Positions 23,842-36,002 of a stretch of 64,000 nt of DNA are shown one piece after another (position 1 is the first letter of the stretch; each line of letters begins with the position of its first letter). Source of the stretch: Welwitschia mirabilis (lineage: Eukaryota > Gnetophyta > Gnetopsida > Welwitschiales); assembly GCA_051453625.1 (NCBI GenBank), contig JBOZIK010000001.1, positions 93,338,750 to 93,402,749 on the forward strand, read 5' to 3'. The translations under genes were made by a program, and so were the position numbers. Below the pieces are notes generated by a model that saw only the letters and a list, made by a program, of their open reading frames with translations, ran no database searches and was not told where the DNA came from.

Positions 23842-24879
23842 ATTCTAAAAGTAGTTTTGTCTCTTCTTAGCATCTATAAATTAGGGTGATATTAGTATTT
23901 AACTTTTCCTTCAAGTTATACAATAAGGTTTTTATCCCAATTCATGCATCTTATTTCATAGCTTTAGATAAGAGGCTTGGATTTGTTGGCTCATATGCTG
24001 GAGTAACCTCCATTACCATTGAAATTTGCAAGTGATATAATTGAATCCACTTGGCTATATTAATATAAAAGGGAAAAAGTGTGTTATTAAAAATTATGTC
24101 ATTGTGGGTACACTAGGTTTACAAAAATTTCAAATGAATTTCATCTAACTACCATTTTATAGTCTCTTGTTTTATCATGTAATAATTTATCATTAATTAT
24201 ATTAAGTTTGTACTTCATTTGCATTCATGAAAGAGAGGTAATTATCTTTATAATGTGTTTGTAGATTGGAAATGTAGAGAAAACTTTCATGTCATGCTTG
24301 ATGAGCTAATCTCTTATTAAGGGTCTTTCATGATCCTTGAGCAAACAAAAAATCTTAATTTTGTCATGGATTTACCCTTGTCAGAATATTTTCTTTACTT
24401 CATATTTATCATGTTTCTTGAGTAAGATAGATTTTTTTTGTGTCTTCATTATCTATGCCTAAATCAATTAATTCTCTTTGAGCTTTTGATAAATGCTTCC
24501 AATTATAAGACTTTCCTTCATTTGTATTTCATGATGAGTGTTTATGACTAATTACTTCATTCTAAGGTTTTTCTCCAACAAGTAATCTCTTAATAATTTT
24601 GTGAGCTTCTGTGAGTAAGTAATCTTTATCTTTTGCATTCCTAAGTTAAGTAGTAAGGTCTTATTTACAAAGGTAAATATGGCTTCTATCCTTACCTCTA
24701 GACTAGATAAATGCCTTTAGCATCTTACGGATTTTTTTGGTTATAAACTTGGAGGAGGCCAATAATGAAGGATAGATATTTGAATGAAGTAATTAGGTAG
24801 GTATTTACTAAGATGATTTTGGCTTTTATAAAGAGAAACTTTTTAACCAAGTGTTGAATTTCCTCTAAGAATTCTCTAA

Positions 24880-26050
24880 AATAAAGCTCTAAGTTAGGGA
24901 TCTATACTAGTTTCTAAGAGGAATCCTTAGATATATGTCTTGTAAATCTCCCAATTTGGCTTCTAAGATTATAATAATATACTTTCTTCTCCTAATGCTT
25001 TTACTAACAATGTGTATTCTAGACTTATTTTAGTTAGTCTTAAGTCTTGTGATCTTAACAAAAAGGTTTATAGTGTTTTTAATGACTCTTTCTTATTTAC
25101 AGAAGGCTTGAGTCATGATAATTGTATCATCTATGTATTGATTATTGATAAATACTTAGCTTTCTATTTTTATCCATAAGACTCCATTTATTTTGATCAT
25201 TCCACATAAAACATTCATAAGATAAAAAGAAATAAGGGGATAATGAATCCTCCTACCTTAGTGTACATCCTACAGAGAAGAATTTTGATCTATTGTTGTT
25301 TACCTCTACATAAAATTTTGCAAAAGCTTACATGTCTAGATAAAGATTAATGATATTACAATTGAAGCCAGTTTTCCTTAGGTTAATTTCTAAGGCTCTT
25401 CAATGTACAAAATCATAGGCTTTTGCTATGTCTAATCTAGAAAGAAGTAAAGAATTTTTTTTTTTTTTGACTAAATGTTGATTTTATGAGCTATAAGAGT
25501 TTGGTATTGAATTTAATCAATGGAATGCAATCAGTTTGATTCTCAAAGATCACCATGAAAAGCACGGGGATGATATGATCTACCATTATTTTTGCAAATA
25601 TTTTATAAAGAACATTGCAGATACCTAAGGATTTATAATTCTTTGGCTTATTAACATCTTATTTCTTTAGGATGAAGAATACTCAAGTCTTATTTATCTT
25701 GACTTGAATACAGTTATTGATGAAGATGTCTTATATGATGTTATGAATGTTGTCCCCTATAATGGAGAAATATGTCTTGAATAATTCTACAGGCCTCTTG
25801 TCTATCCTAAGGGCTTTGTTATTCTTTATCAATTAAATTACTACTTTCACTTCTTTTCTATTTATTAGCTTATTTAAATTTGCATTATCCTCATGAAAAA
25901 GTTTTTTATCTATCTGAATAAATTTGGGGATAATATCCTTCTATTTCCAGGAATTTGTAAGATGAGTTTTCATTTCTATAGTGATTACCTCTTCATATTT
26001 AAGTACTTGTTCTTTGATTATGAGCTTCTTGATTCTTTTATCTATTCTAT
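24880..26050 (-). pseudogene. LINE reverse transcriptase
   Basis: Read on the minus strand, LDIAKAYDFVHWRALEIN-like coding with a stop at the Trp position lies near 25420. It is followed by a degraded but clear RQGDPLSPYL-type motif, seen as DSLSPYFFLSYECF near 25225. The catalytic box is QYIDDT (YIDD at 25126-25137), with both aspartates intact. Upstream, RSRIKCLKEEDKHSKYLF near 26100 matches the linker between endonuclease and polymerase in plant L1. This enzyme primes cDNA at the nicked target. Here stops and frameshifts disable it. Confidence 0.8.
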
Positions 26051-26299
26051 GTTGATTAGTCTATTAAAATAAGTATTTAGAATGTTTATCCTCTTCTTTT
26101 AGACACTTAATTCTAGATCTCTTCTTCTAGTAATGCTCTTAGTCTTTCATATAATTCTAAGTGACATTTATACTATTTGGTCCAAATATTATCTTTGTGT
26201 CTTCCGTGTTTTCACTCTATTTGAATCTCCTATAACTCTTACTTCAACTATCTCTTGGACTTAAACCTTTTTATGTCCTTATATCTCTACCCCTTAAGA

Positions 26300-27045
26300 T
26301 GCATTTTAAGAGTATTTAAGCCCTTGTATATAAAGGTAAGGGGTAGATTACTATCATATTAATCCTAAATCTTTTCTACTATGATCCTAGTTTCCTTCCT
26401 CATAAGCTAGTATATCTCCATCCTAAATAGGAATATAGGAGATGTTATCATATTGATTCCAAATTTAATTGGTCTGTAATCTCAATCTATTCTGTGTATG
26501 CCCTAAGCCTTGATAATCATCTTGGTTATTTCATTTTTCATTAGAATCTTATTGATTCTAGACATAAAGTAGTTATCTTTAGTTCTTCTATTAGATCATG
26601 TAAATTTTCATCCTATAATTAAGATGTTTTAAAAGTTTCCTTTTGCTATGAAGTCTCTAAGAATCTCATCTTTCTTTCTTTATTCATGACTAAGTTCTAT
26701 AATTCCTTTAGCATTAAGGTTTTGTCTATCTTATTCTATTGGTTATACACATTTGTGATGGTATATCCTTCCTCTTTAAGGTAGATAATAAATTATTGTG
26801 AATTAATTCTATCTTCTTTTACATTAAAGGCATAGTTTTCTCTAAATTTCCTTATGCTGTTGAGGTGAATTTGTTCTAATGCTACTAAAAATTAATTAAT
26901 CTCATGTTGTCATGCATCTTTATCTTTTGTAAATAGATAAAATTTATGTTGTATGTACTAATTAAATCTCTTAGATTCTTCTTTTTATCGAGGAATTCTA
27001 GACCCCTATAATTCTAGGTAATGCACACCATTAGATCTAGTTTTG
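26300..27045 (-). pseudogene. LINE endonuclease (APE type)
   Basis: The N-terminus reads NYRGLEFLDKKKNLRDLIST, then INFIYLQKI, at 27020-26920 on the minus strand. It corresponds to the first Asn and the LQET-like motif of AP-type endonucleases, with Glu changed to Lys. The remaining motifs are too decayed to place. The domain nicks target DNA to start insertion. It directly precedes the reverse transcriptase, as in ORF2 of plant L1. Confidence 0.7.
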
Positions 27046-27099
27046 GCCTTTTTTGGATCCCTTAGTCTTTTTTTAAAGTGTACTTAATTATCATTGGGA

Positions 27100-28103
27100 A
27101 CTATTTATGACATTTTCTTCCAGTTCCTATCTCTTAAAACTCTATTAGTAGGCCTTCCTTTTATGTGAATTTTAACATTGCTTAGCTCTTCTTTGTTTAT
27201 TTGTTTCTATATTAGAAAAGATCTTCCTCCTCTTCTGATAGGTATTTGAATGAGTTGTGTTCACAGTTTTCTTTTCTTTCTTTTATTTATGATATACCAT
27301 TTTATTCCTAACCATTCTATATTTTTCTATTTGTGCCAATAATTATTTTGGCTTTGACTTTTTTTTTCTGCAGAAAAAGCAAGTTTTTTCCTACTTGTCC
27401 TTAACCTATATTTATCTTTTCCTATATTATTTTCCTTTGTGATCTCTTTTCCCCATAATGTATACATTTTTCTATTACCCTAATACATTTTCCTAGTGCA
27501 TGTCTAGTCTTCTCACATATCTTACATGTTATTAGAGGGTTTTTTTGAGTGAAATCTAGTTTATGCATTTTCTGTTTAGATCTAAATTTAATAGATTATA
27601 TCTCCTTGGTTTCTTCAAGGATGATTTGAACCAAAAATATTACTAAGATCAGTCTAGTTTACTTGATGATGATTTTATTAAGTTTAATTAGTTCTTCAAA
27701 TTGAGAGGCAATTGTTTTTTTATAAGATCCTAATCCTATAACATGAGGGAAAATGTAAGTATCCAAATCCATATAGGAAATTTCATAGATATCTGTGGGT
27801 TGTTTGTGCCCCTAGAGTACATTTATCTAAGGCTAGGTCTCTTATTCTAAAGAATCATGAAGCTCTAATGATAAACTCATATCTATTATATTTGTTGTTA
27901 AAATAAAAAAAGTACTAGGCCTTCTAGCATGATAATAACCTATACTTTTCTAGCTCTTATCCACTTGATGATTGCTCATTTCCTAATGAGGTCTAGCCTA
28001 GGCTTGGGGCTTTATAAGTTGAACTTGCATATCAAGCTATATTATAGATTCTTTCTATCTTTGAACATGCTTTTTCTTCTATATCCAACTTCGTCTTCTC
28101 CAT
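27100..28103 (-). pseudogene. LINE ORF1, DUF4283-like with CCHC knuckle
   Basis: The probable start ATG is at 28103-28101 (MEKTKLDIEEKACSK). A stretch near 27900-27800 reads RYEFIIRAS-FFRIRDLALD, which resembles the DUF4283 region found in plant LINE ORF1 proteins. At 27525-27484 lies CKICEKTRHALGKC, a perfect C-x2-C-x4-H-x4-C knuckle. ORF1 proteins bind the element's RNA. The frame between is mostly continuous with a few stops, so this is one of the better preserved coding stretches of the window. Confidence 0.7.
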
Positions 28104-28305
28104 TTTAAATGGCTAGAGTCCTACCTTAAGAAGCTACTTAGCAGTAACTTTAATGTAATAAAAATTACTGTAAATTACCTTCTTAAACTTTTAAAACCTA
28201 CCCAAAACTACCTCTCTATGTGTTGTAGGTTCCCTAGACTAATACTACCCTTGCTAATCATAAAGCATCCAAAACTCTATCTTTTATTATTGTTCCTCTC
28301 CCCTA

Positions 28306-29350
28306 CACTCCTTCACAAGCCTCATTTCATATAAAAATTTGTCCTTTTTTAATAACTCATATAAGAGGTTTACAAAGTCTAAAAAATACTTAATGAATCA
28401 TTGATAATACCTTATGTGTCCTAAGAAATCTCTTAATGTTTTGAGATTAGTTGAATTTGGTAAAGATGTGATCGTTTAAATTTTATTTAGATTCATAGTT
28501 GTTCTTGCTTCTAATAGAACATAACCTAAGAAAATTTTACTTCTTAACATGAAATGAAATTTTCCAAATTAACTTCAAATAGTTGTCAATGCATCATGAT
28601 AAAACTTAAAAAATACATCTAAATTTTAATCAAAGAAATCACCATGTATTAAAAAATCATCCATGAATATTTTAACAAATTCTTCTAGTATAGAAAAAAA
28701 GAATAGATATCATAGCTCATTAGAAGATAGCAAGTGTATTACATAATTAAAAACCCATTTTTCAATGGGCATATATTTTGAAGGAAAATAAAAAATTGTT
28801 TTATATTGATATTTAGGTGCTATGGAAATCTGATTATAACACTGAGACCATTTAGAAAATAATGATATTCATGACTTGAGATTTTTTTTGGGATCTAGTC
28901 AATATATGGCCTAGGAAAGTGTTCTTTTTTGTCTATTCATTTGGCTTTTGAAGTTAATAAGGACTCACCATTTATCACTTTTATTTAGCAAAACTATAAT
29001 CAGGCTTATCCATTTAATTTATGAGATAGGATATATTATGCCTTTCTTCTATAACTTATGGCCTTCTTCCTTGACTACTTTTTATACTGTAAGATTTAAA
29101 CACTGAGGAATTTTTCTAACTAGTCTTATGTTTTCTTCTAAGTAGGTTTTATGCATTATTAAGATTGATGAGATTCATTTATGAAGATCCTTATGTGGAC
29201 AAAAAAACGTGCACCTCACTTTACTTAAGCATTTGAATGAATTATTTTTCTTATTCTATGTCTAATTCGTTATTAATAATTAGTGGCCTAATTGTTTTAG
29301 TTTCTAGGATGATATATTTCAGATTACATGGTAATTTTTTGAGTCCTTAA
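28306..29350 (-). pseudogene. Element A: reverse transcriptase
   Basis: On the minus strand it starts with a linker (LPCNLKYIILE, near 29330) and MHKTYLEENIRLVRKI near 29160, then KKGIIYPIS near 29040. A decayed DKW-VLINF segment follows, and then IFMDDFLIHG with the catalytic box intact (28654-28668). The last part, FVNLLYELLKKDKFLYE at 28330, is the boundary to RNase H, which resumes at 10311. The protease of the same element resumes at 62051 beyond element F. Type is Tat/Athila-like. Confidence 0.85.
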
Positions 29351-30090
29351 TGAAATATAAAAATTGACATGTAGGTCAAGCATATTAGACTGACTTATCT
29401 TAGGAGAAGACATTAAAACAAGTTTTTTATCATAAAATTATATCTTTACAACTTTTTAATATAATTTATGAACTTATGCTTTTTTTCATTACAATTTCAA
29501 GTGAAATGCTACTTTCCAGATCACATGTTAAAAGTTGAAGTCAACTGAACTAAAAATGCCAGTTCTAGCATCTACGTTAATGACCTCACTAGTCCTTTTG
29601 AATAGAATGCATTAAGAGCTATGTTCTAGAGTCACCTTAGAAAAACAATTAGATTCTACTTATAAGATTAAGAAGTTATGGCATCGAATTATTATGTAGC
29701 CATAAAAGTGTTAAATTTCTAATTGAAAACCCTAAAATTTAAAAACCTATATTGGAATCCTAATCCCATTTTCACCTATAAAAGTGAGCCCAAGTACCTC
29801 ATTCATAATAATATTTATCTTATAAAAATACTTGAAACCATTAGAGTATCAACCATTGACATGATTTTATAAGCTCTTACTTTGGGAATGGACTAACTAC
29901 AAGACTAGCTTTGAGGAGTCTAAAGCTAATCTAAATTTTGGTTTGTTTTAATTCATTACAAGTATAAAGGCTTTTTTGTTATCTTTATTTAGTTTTTGCC
30001 TTAATTTATCCCTATGAAAAAAATGACATTCCAACTCTACTATAATGAGGACTGTAGTTTATAAATTATAAAAGCTAAACATGAATAACA
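29351..30090 (+). repeat. 5' LTR of element F
   Basis: 740 bp, starting TGAAATATAAAA and ending atgaataaca. It aligns with 60924-62050 through landmarks such as ttgacat, gttaaaagttgaagtcaa, tatgtag-cataaaagtg and tctacta-aatgagga. About 370 bp present in the 3' copy (near 61530-61900) are missing here. A TATA-like cctataaaagtg lies at 29775-29786. Confidence 0.75.
29775..29786 (+). promoter_or_regulatory. TATA-like box of F LTR
   Basis: The sequence cctataaaagtg is matched at the same LTR position by cctataaaaagg at 61348-61359, suggesting the family's pol II core promoter. Function is inferred from sequence only. Confidence 0.45.
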
Positions 30091-30092
30091 TT

Positions 30093-30110
30093 TTGGTGTC
30101 ATTGCTAGGA
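30093..30110 (+). other. Primer binding site of element F
   Basis: The sequence ttggtgtcattgctagga, 2 bp after the LTR, is the tRNA-Asp-type site with CG sites decayed to TG or CA. It fixes the element's orientation and LTR end. Confidence 0.75.
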
Positions 30111-31033
30111 ATAAGAGCATGGTAGCTTTGTATAAGGAGCATGATCTTTTCTTTCTTATCAATTTCAGCTTAGATTTTTAGTTTTTTATCATTTTTAGTG
30201 GTTGATACTAGTGCCTTCTAATGGTACTAGAACTATACACTATCTTTTGAGTTTTTCTTTCATTTTTGTAATTTTTGATGATGGGTATTGGTTCATTTAT
30301 ATTGATACATTTACTAGTTTATTTTTAAGTTTTATTAAGTTTTCTCTAATCTAAATATAAATATTGTATTAAATTTTTTATGTTTTCAAGTCTAAGGAAT
30401 TTTTTATAGGTTTATAATCCAAACAGAATTGAAAAGTGAAATGAGAATAATTAAGAGAGACTTGTGTTTTTTTCTTTGATTTGATAATTTTTTAGTATAG
30501 TAGTTATTTTTTGTTTATTTTGCATTTGAGTTTTTATTATTTAAAATTCTAAAAATAGGATTCATTTTCTTAGATTTTATTTTCAAAGTCATTGTCATTT
30601 TAATTTTTACTATGTATTTTATAAACCCTGCAACCCAAATCATTTTGCACAAAGTTTAGAAATAACATAACTTTTTTGCAAACCAAAATATGCTAAACAA
30701 CTAGTGCCATCACCATACTTGATTGGCATCCTTGGTCTTTTTAATATTTAGCCTCTAAAACTTGAATAAAATGCTCTATATCACATATGAATCCCATTCT
30801 ATTTCTAGTTTCTTCTAAAACTTGTTTAAATTATATATGCATTGAACATAAGACAATATAGAATAATTAATCAAAGTTCCATCTAATAAAAACGTGAACC
30901 CTAGTACTAGTGATAATAACGAATAGATATTGTCTTTAAGAAATCAAGCCCATGAAGAGATCCATAGAGAACAACCATTTCAACAATTTAATTTAAATTT
31001 TCAATCTACTTTCTTATGACTTTTCTATAATAA

Positions 31034-31133
31034 NNNNNNNNNNNNNNNNNNNNNNNNNNNNNNNNNNNNNNNNNNNNNNNNNNNNNNNNNNNNNNNNNNN
31101 NNNNNNNNNNNNNNNNNNNNNNNNNNNNNNNNN
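31034..31133. other. Assembly gap, 100 N
   Basis: Fixed-size gap in the gag N-terminus of F; true length unknown. The frame reported across 31025-31222 is an artefact of the gap. Confidence 0.95.
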
Positions 31134-31262
31134 CAATATACCCTTTTCAAGTGAAAAGTTATTAGTGAAACTTTAAGCCTACTATATAACCCATAAGTAA
31201 TGCAAAATTCCAATAAAAACATATCTCAAAATTAATTCAAATTTCTTAAAAACTTCCTTAGA

Positions 31263-31267
31263 CAAAC
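31263..31267. repeat. Target-site duplication of C-D, left (CAAAC)
   Basis: CAAAC precedes the LTR start. It recurs after the D 3' LTR (52113-52117) and again after the duplicated LTR (54049-54053). Confidence 0.75.
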
Positions 31268-32521
31268 CATTACACTACCAAGTTGTATGTATTTGATACA
31301 GTATTTTGAGCAGTTTTGTAGTACATTAGATAGGTCTATGCTAAGTTCTAATGATAATGGAGAACTAGGAAAATGTCATGAAAACATGCAATTTTCATTA
31401 CACTGACAACATTTGAAGCATTTATAATATTTCCTATCTTAAACAATAATCCTTTAATTAAAGAGATCAATGTAACATAAGAAGTACTTTACAAAAATTC
31501 ATCATCCACCTCATTGTCTAGATGACTACATGGATGACAGAAATATTAAAGCCAAGGAAGATGCTTACTAGATCAGCCTAGTAGATAATTTAGAACTCAT
31601 ATTATATGGCATTATCTTCTATGATAACTAGATGATAAGCATGATAACATCTAAAATAAATGCTTCACCAAGCTTACATCTTGTTGTGCAGTTGTTAGGA
31701 TTATTAGCACATATGTTTGTCTTTTCTAATTTTGGAGTTGGTTTTATAATAAATACCTTTGCTATTCTTAACTCTATTTTTCATCCTCTTTGGTATTATA
31801 AATTCTCATGACAGGAGATTAAAGAGAAGGAGGTCCATCCATTAGTATTGCAAAGAGATGTTTTTCTTGGTATTAGGCTATGTATTCTTCATAGAGGTGC
31901 TATTACTCTGTAATACGGATGTTGTTCTGCCTTTAATTAAAACTCTATTTTTTTTACATACTTTTTTATATGTACCTTCCTTATGGTTTATATTGGTTTT
32001 AATTCTATGACAGCTTCTTTGGTAATATAGTTCATGAGGATAACCTTTATTAAGGTTGACATTCTTAGTTTATGTGATTATATTTCATTTCTTATATTAA
32101 CTTTACATTATTTTCATATTTTGTTCAATGTACTTACTAGCTTAGTTTGGTTTTGGTTTAATGATGGCTTTCCTTGACTGATCTAGGTTATATAGAATTG
32201 ATCTCTATAATAGGTTGATTTGGTAATAAAATATAAGTTGCATTTAGAATAGGACTTACATTCATTTGCATAGTATGTTCATTTGCATTGTTATTTTACA
32301 TTGTTATTTTATTCTAATTTAAGGTTACATAGTGTTTTATTTTTGAAATCAATTATCTTTTTTTGTGTATATGCCTTTGATGGGATTATGAAATTTCAGT
32401 TACTTTCATCTATATTAGTATATTGTATTGTGAAATATATATATATATATATATATATGATTTATAGGATTTATAGGATTTATTTGGAGATGTAACATTT
32501 GCATAAATATGCACCATAACA
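31268..32521 (+). repeat. 5' LTR of element C
   Basis: 1254 bp from CATTACACTACC to gcaccataaca, followed by the primer binding site. It includes an (AT)12 run at 32435-32458 and dyad motifs near 31501. Confidence 0.85.
32435..32458. repeat. (AT)n microsatellite
   Basis: About 12 AT units near the end of the C 5' LTR. The homologous place at 40796 has only a short run, so this is a local expansion. Confidence 0.9.
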
Positions 32522-32523
32522 TC

Positions 32524-32541
32524 TTGGCACCATTGCAGGTA
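32524..32541 (+). other. Primer binding site of element C
   Basis: The sequence ttggcaccattgcaggta is the best preserved copy in the window. It differs from the usual tRNA-Asp-type site mainly by CG decay. Confidence 0.8.
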
Positions 32542-33240
32542 AGGACTGCTTAGAGTTCCATAATTTTCATTGCTCAGGTAAGTGTTTTAACTTTAAGTTC
32601 AAGTATTTGTTTGTAGTAGTGTTGTGTTGTATTGTTATAGTATAAATGTATCTTTTTATTTGTAAATTTTCATTTTGCATTTTGAAAATAATTCTCTATT
32701 ATGCCCCTTCTTGTTCAAATAATGCACAATAACAATGGCCTATGAGATTTAGGCAATGGCCTATGAGATTTAGGGTTTTCATTTTTCTTAAAAACTTGTG
32801 TCTTCTTATCATCCCTTCTATCATTTAGATGACTTAGCAGATGACTGTCGATTTTCATTTTATGTTATTTCACGATTCTGTTTTTTTGCATTTTTAGTTT
32901 TAGAGTCTTTTTCATTTGCTTTCATCTATGTTTATTATTTGGATGACCACTAAGACAACACTAACAGAAACAAAACTAAACATACTAAGACATGGTAAAT
33001 TTTAGTAAAAAGGTAAAATATCAAAGAGAGTAGCTGTTAATCAAAGAAAACATCTGAGAAGGTTTGATTAACCATGAATCTAACCTAGATGAACACAACT
33101 AGGTATGAAAAATATTTTAAGAATTAAACAAAAATATTTTTCTACATTTATTATTTTTGAATTTGATTTTTCAAAATAAATATTTTTAAAAGATAGTTTA
33201 GAATAAAGTTATTTTATTACAATATCCAATTCATCACAAA
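32542..33240 (+). other. Element C untranslated leader
   Basis: Non-coding. It includes a perfect 21 bp tandem duplication of caatggcctatgagatttagg (32733-32753, 32754-32774; unit is 21 long, described by its ends caatggcc and gatttagg) and dyad motifs near 32807 and 32923. Confidence 0.55.
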
Positions 33241-34960
33241 AATAGAAATAGGTTACTTTGTCTAATTCTCTTATTGTTATTGGAACCTTTATGACTACCC
33301 TTGTAAATCTAAACAATAATGTCACCCTTAAGGAACTAATTGCAAATAAAAAACATGAAATCAAAAACCCTTTTAATATACCTTTTGGTGGTGATGTCTA
33401 GTTAATAAATTCAAATGCTTATCTTAGTTTTAATGGAGAAAATGATGAAGATCCCCTCAAACATATATCTGATATTGAATAATTAGTACTTACTTCTAGA
33501 AATGGTAAAAAATAAATTAGTGATTGTACTAACATGATTATTTTTTTCATTTTGGTTAAGAACTATTCCATATAACTGTTTAAAAACATGAAACTAAGTT
33601 CAAGAAGCATTCATAAAAAGATTTGTAAGTGATACGACCATAAGAAAAAGAAAGAAACAAGTAATGAATTTCCAGTAACAACCTAATAAAGATTATATCT
33701 CTATTTATGAATGATATTTCATTGTCATATATTCTAATCCTATAGATGTTTTTACTCAAAAGGGATTAGTAGATTATTTGTATAGTGGACTTAATAGCTA
33801 AACAAACAACTTCTAGGTTTTTCATGTGGAAAAAATTTAATGAATCTCACTCTAGAAAATGCATAAAGATTATTAGAAGAATTTGTAGAAGTAAGTCAAA
33901 AATGGTCTAAACCAAAACCTAAAGAAAATCATATAGTAGGTCAAATCATAAAAGACTTTGAAGAAGTTGAATATGAAAATAAGGAAGTTAAAATAGAAAA
34001 ATAACCAATAAATGTTATTAAGGATTTTACTACAACACCAAAGAAATACACTTAAATGATGTTAGATGTTAAGGTAAAAATAAAAAAGAGTGTGGTTGTA
34101 GTTCCAACTTATGATTAATGTGAAAAGAACTATCATGTAATAAAATATTATCCTTTATTACCTACTTACAAAGAAAAGATTCATGAAGAGGCGTATGCAT
34201 TTAACCAAAATTCTTCAAACTTTAAAAAACAAAATCAAAACTAAAATCAAAATCAGAATTAATTTCAACCTGAGATGAATGGATAATCAAACTTTTAATC
34301 CTTTGAAAACAAATCCAAAACTTTCAAATAAATCATTAAAATTTTTAACCATTTATAACTACACTTGAGAATGCTAAATTTTAAATAAATATCTCAAACT
34401 TCCAACCATGCAATTCAAATTATCAAGTAAGTACATAAAAATCACAAAACCATAATGATCCATTTAAAAATTTTATTAATGAGTTAAAAGAATCTTAAGA
34501 GAAGATAGATTTAAACATTGACAACATTCTTAATGCTCTTCAACAAAATATGCTTAATAATTAAAGACTATAAGAATCACTTACAATACAATCTTTACCA
34601 AACCCTAATGAAGTAAGAAAAGATTTTAAGGTTATGATAAGAAATGGAAATGATACAGCACCTCCTATTCATGAGGCTTCAACATTTCAAAATGATAAGA
34701 ATGATGAAGAATAAAAGGATATTTAAATCTTAGAACATCATAATTTTCCTTCTTCTTTAAGTGATAAGCATAATAAGAAATATTCTTATCAAGATAAAGG
34801 TAAGAAACCTGCTATTCCTTGGCTTGATAGATTAAATACCAATCCTACCTTTGATGAAAATTTTAAAGATTTAATGCAAAATGCAAGCATAAATTTACCA
34901 TTTTAAAACTTTTACAAGAGAATCCTAGATATTTTAAGTTATGGAAAGATCTAATTAGGA
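33241..34960 (+). pseudogene. gag, element C
   Basis: Collinear with gag of B: N-terminal NNVTLKELIANKKHEI near 33320, a core at about 33580-33920 with a SGLNS-TNN segment, and the knuckle remnant near 34115. There the first Cys position holds Tyr, and the last is also lost (NYHVIKYYP). Stops are frequent. Confidence 0.7.
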
Positions 34961-34989
34961 AAAAACAAAAATAAACTATATCTAGTAAA

Positions 34990-35480
34990 GACTTCCTAGC
35001 CCAAGCTACAACCAACTTAATTTTATAAAATGTGCAAAATTTAAAGATCTCGGGGCAACAATAGTTAGTATCATATTATAAAAGATCAAAATAATAAATA
35101 AACCCATAATTGATATAGGAGTAACTAGTAATGTTATGCTTTTACACATTGCTACAAGGATTGTCTTAGAATTAGTAGATACTTTAGTAAAAAAACCTTC
35201 AAAACTAATCAAAGATTTAGTGATTCAAATTGAATAGGCATTCTATCCAATAGATGTAGTTGCAACTGAAGTTGAGCATAATGATGTTCTCCACTACTTC
35301 TAGATAGAGCTTTTTCTATAATATACTATTGTATTATTGATACAAGAAGTAAAATGATGGAATGTCACTTAGAAAATAAAAAGTTTACCATTATAATTTT
35401 TGATGCTATTGAAAAGAATTTAGGTAATGAATTGAATATTGAAAGAGAAATTAAGCCAACCCTATTTTATAGTGTTGTAT
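34990..35480 (+). pseudogene. Aspartic protease, element C
   Basis: The active-site loop reads PIIDIGVTSNVMLL near 35105-35146. The catalytic Asp-x-Gly is intact, unlike in B and D. Downstream are KKPSKLIKDLVIQIE and FYPIDVVATEVEHN. A frameshift near 35285 separates the end of the fold. The frame at 35006-35212 on the minus strand is a shadow. Confidence 0.7.
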
Positions 35481-35947
35481 ACTTGAAGAAAGATGGTTAA
35501 TGCTTCATGAGCCTATCTTGTTTGATGAACCACTTAAAATAGAAAACTTGAAAGCTTTCGATGATAATTAACTTAACTATGAGCATTTAAGTACTAACTA
35601 TTTTGATCAAGAAAGTAGAAAAACTAAAACTATAAACTATGCATAATATTAAGATCTAAATAAAAGTAAAACTTATTATTTTGAGGGAGATCATCCACCA
35701 TAGTCATCTAGATAATAGTCTATGATAATAGTTAAGTTTAAGAAAAATTTAACAGAAAAGAAAACCTAAATTTAAATTTGAAACCTTTACCCAGTGTACT
35801 AAAATCTTTTTCTTCAATAAGAATCAATTTTAATCTTAATTTTAAAATATAAAGTTAATGTGTTTTTTTGATCTCATAAATATTTAACAGTCATTCTAGC
35901 CTTTATCTTTCAACATAAAATCTACCTTGAGAATAATGCAAAACCTA

Positions 35948-36001
35948 GGGATGGTATTGCTCGTATTCATGGTCTTCGTGAAGTAATGGCCGGGGAACTA
36001 G
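35948..36001 (+). other. atpA: Chloroplast atpA fragment (NUPT, 54 bp)
   Basis: The reading DGIARIHGLREVMAGEL matches the N-terminal part of chloroplast ATP synthase alpha subunit. The piece is GC-richer than its surroundings and keeps intact CG sites. In B and D the flanking sequences, aaaacct and the segment before the reverse transcriptase, are directly joined, so the fragment is an insertion specific to C. It is too short to encode anything. It was probably captured as filler during repair of a break. Confidence 0.85.
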
Positions 36002-36002
36002 A

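Larger units (their letters stand above)
23842..28305 (-). mobile_element. LINE (plant L1-like), 5' segment
   Basis: Minus-strand non-LTR retrotransposon. In order from the 5' end it holds a short leader, ORF1 with a DUF4283-like region and a CCHC knuckle, an endonuclease, and a reverse transcriptase. The region between 23842 and about 24600 (downstream of the reverse transcriptase) has no domain I can name. The remainder and the poly(A) end lie at 10312-11649, beyond element B. It sits within the pol gene of element A. Every frame carries stops. Confidence 0.8.
29351..31267 (+). mobile_element. Element F (Athila-like), 5' part
   Basis: Plus-strand element with LTR, primer binding site, leader and the first codons of gag. 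It is interrupted at 31267 by elements C and D and resumes at 54049. Its 3' LTR is at 60924-62050. It lies inside element A. Reading across the CAAAC site gives continuous gag sense, which supports that both sides belong to one element. Confidence 0.75.
30111..31267 (+). pseudogene. Leader and gag N-terminus, element F
   Basis: About 0.75 kb of leader, then coding-like sequence from about 30880 (RNQAHEEIHREQPFQQFN near 30940). A 100-N gap (31034-31133) follows. The piece ends NFLRQT at the CAAAC duplication. The gag frame continues at 54049. Confidence 0.5.
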
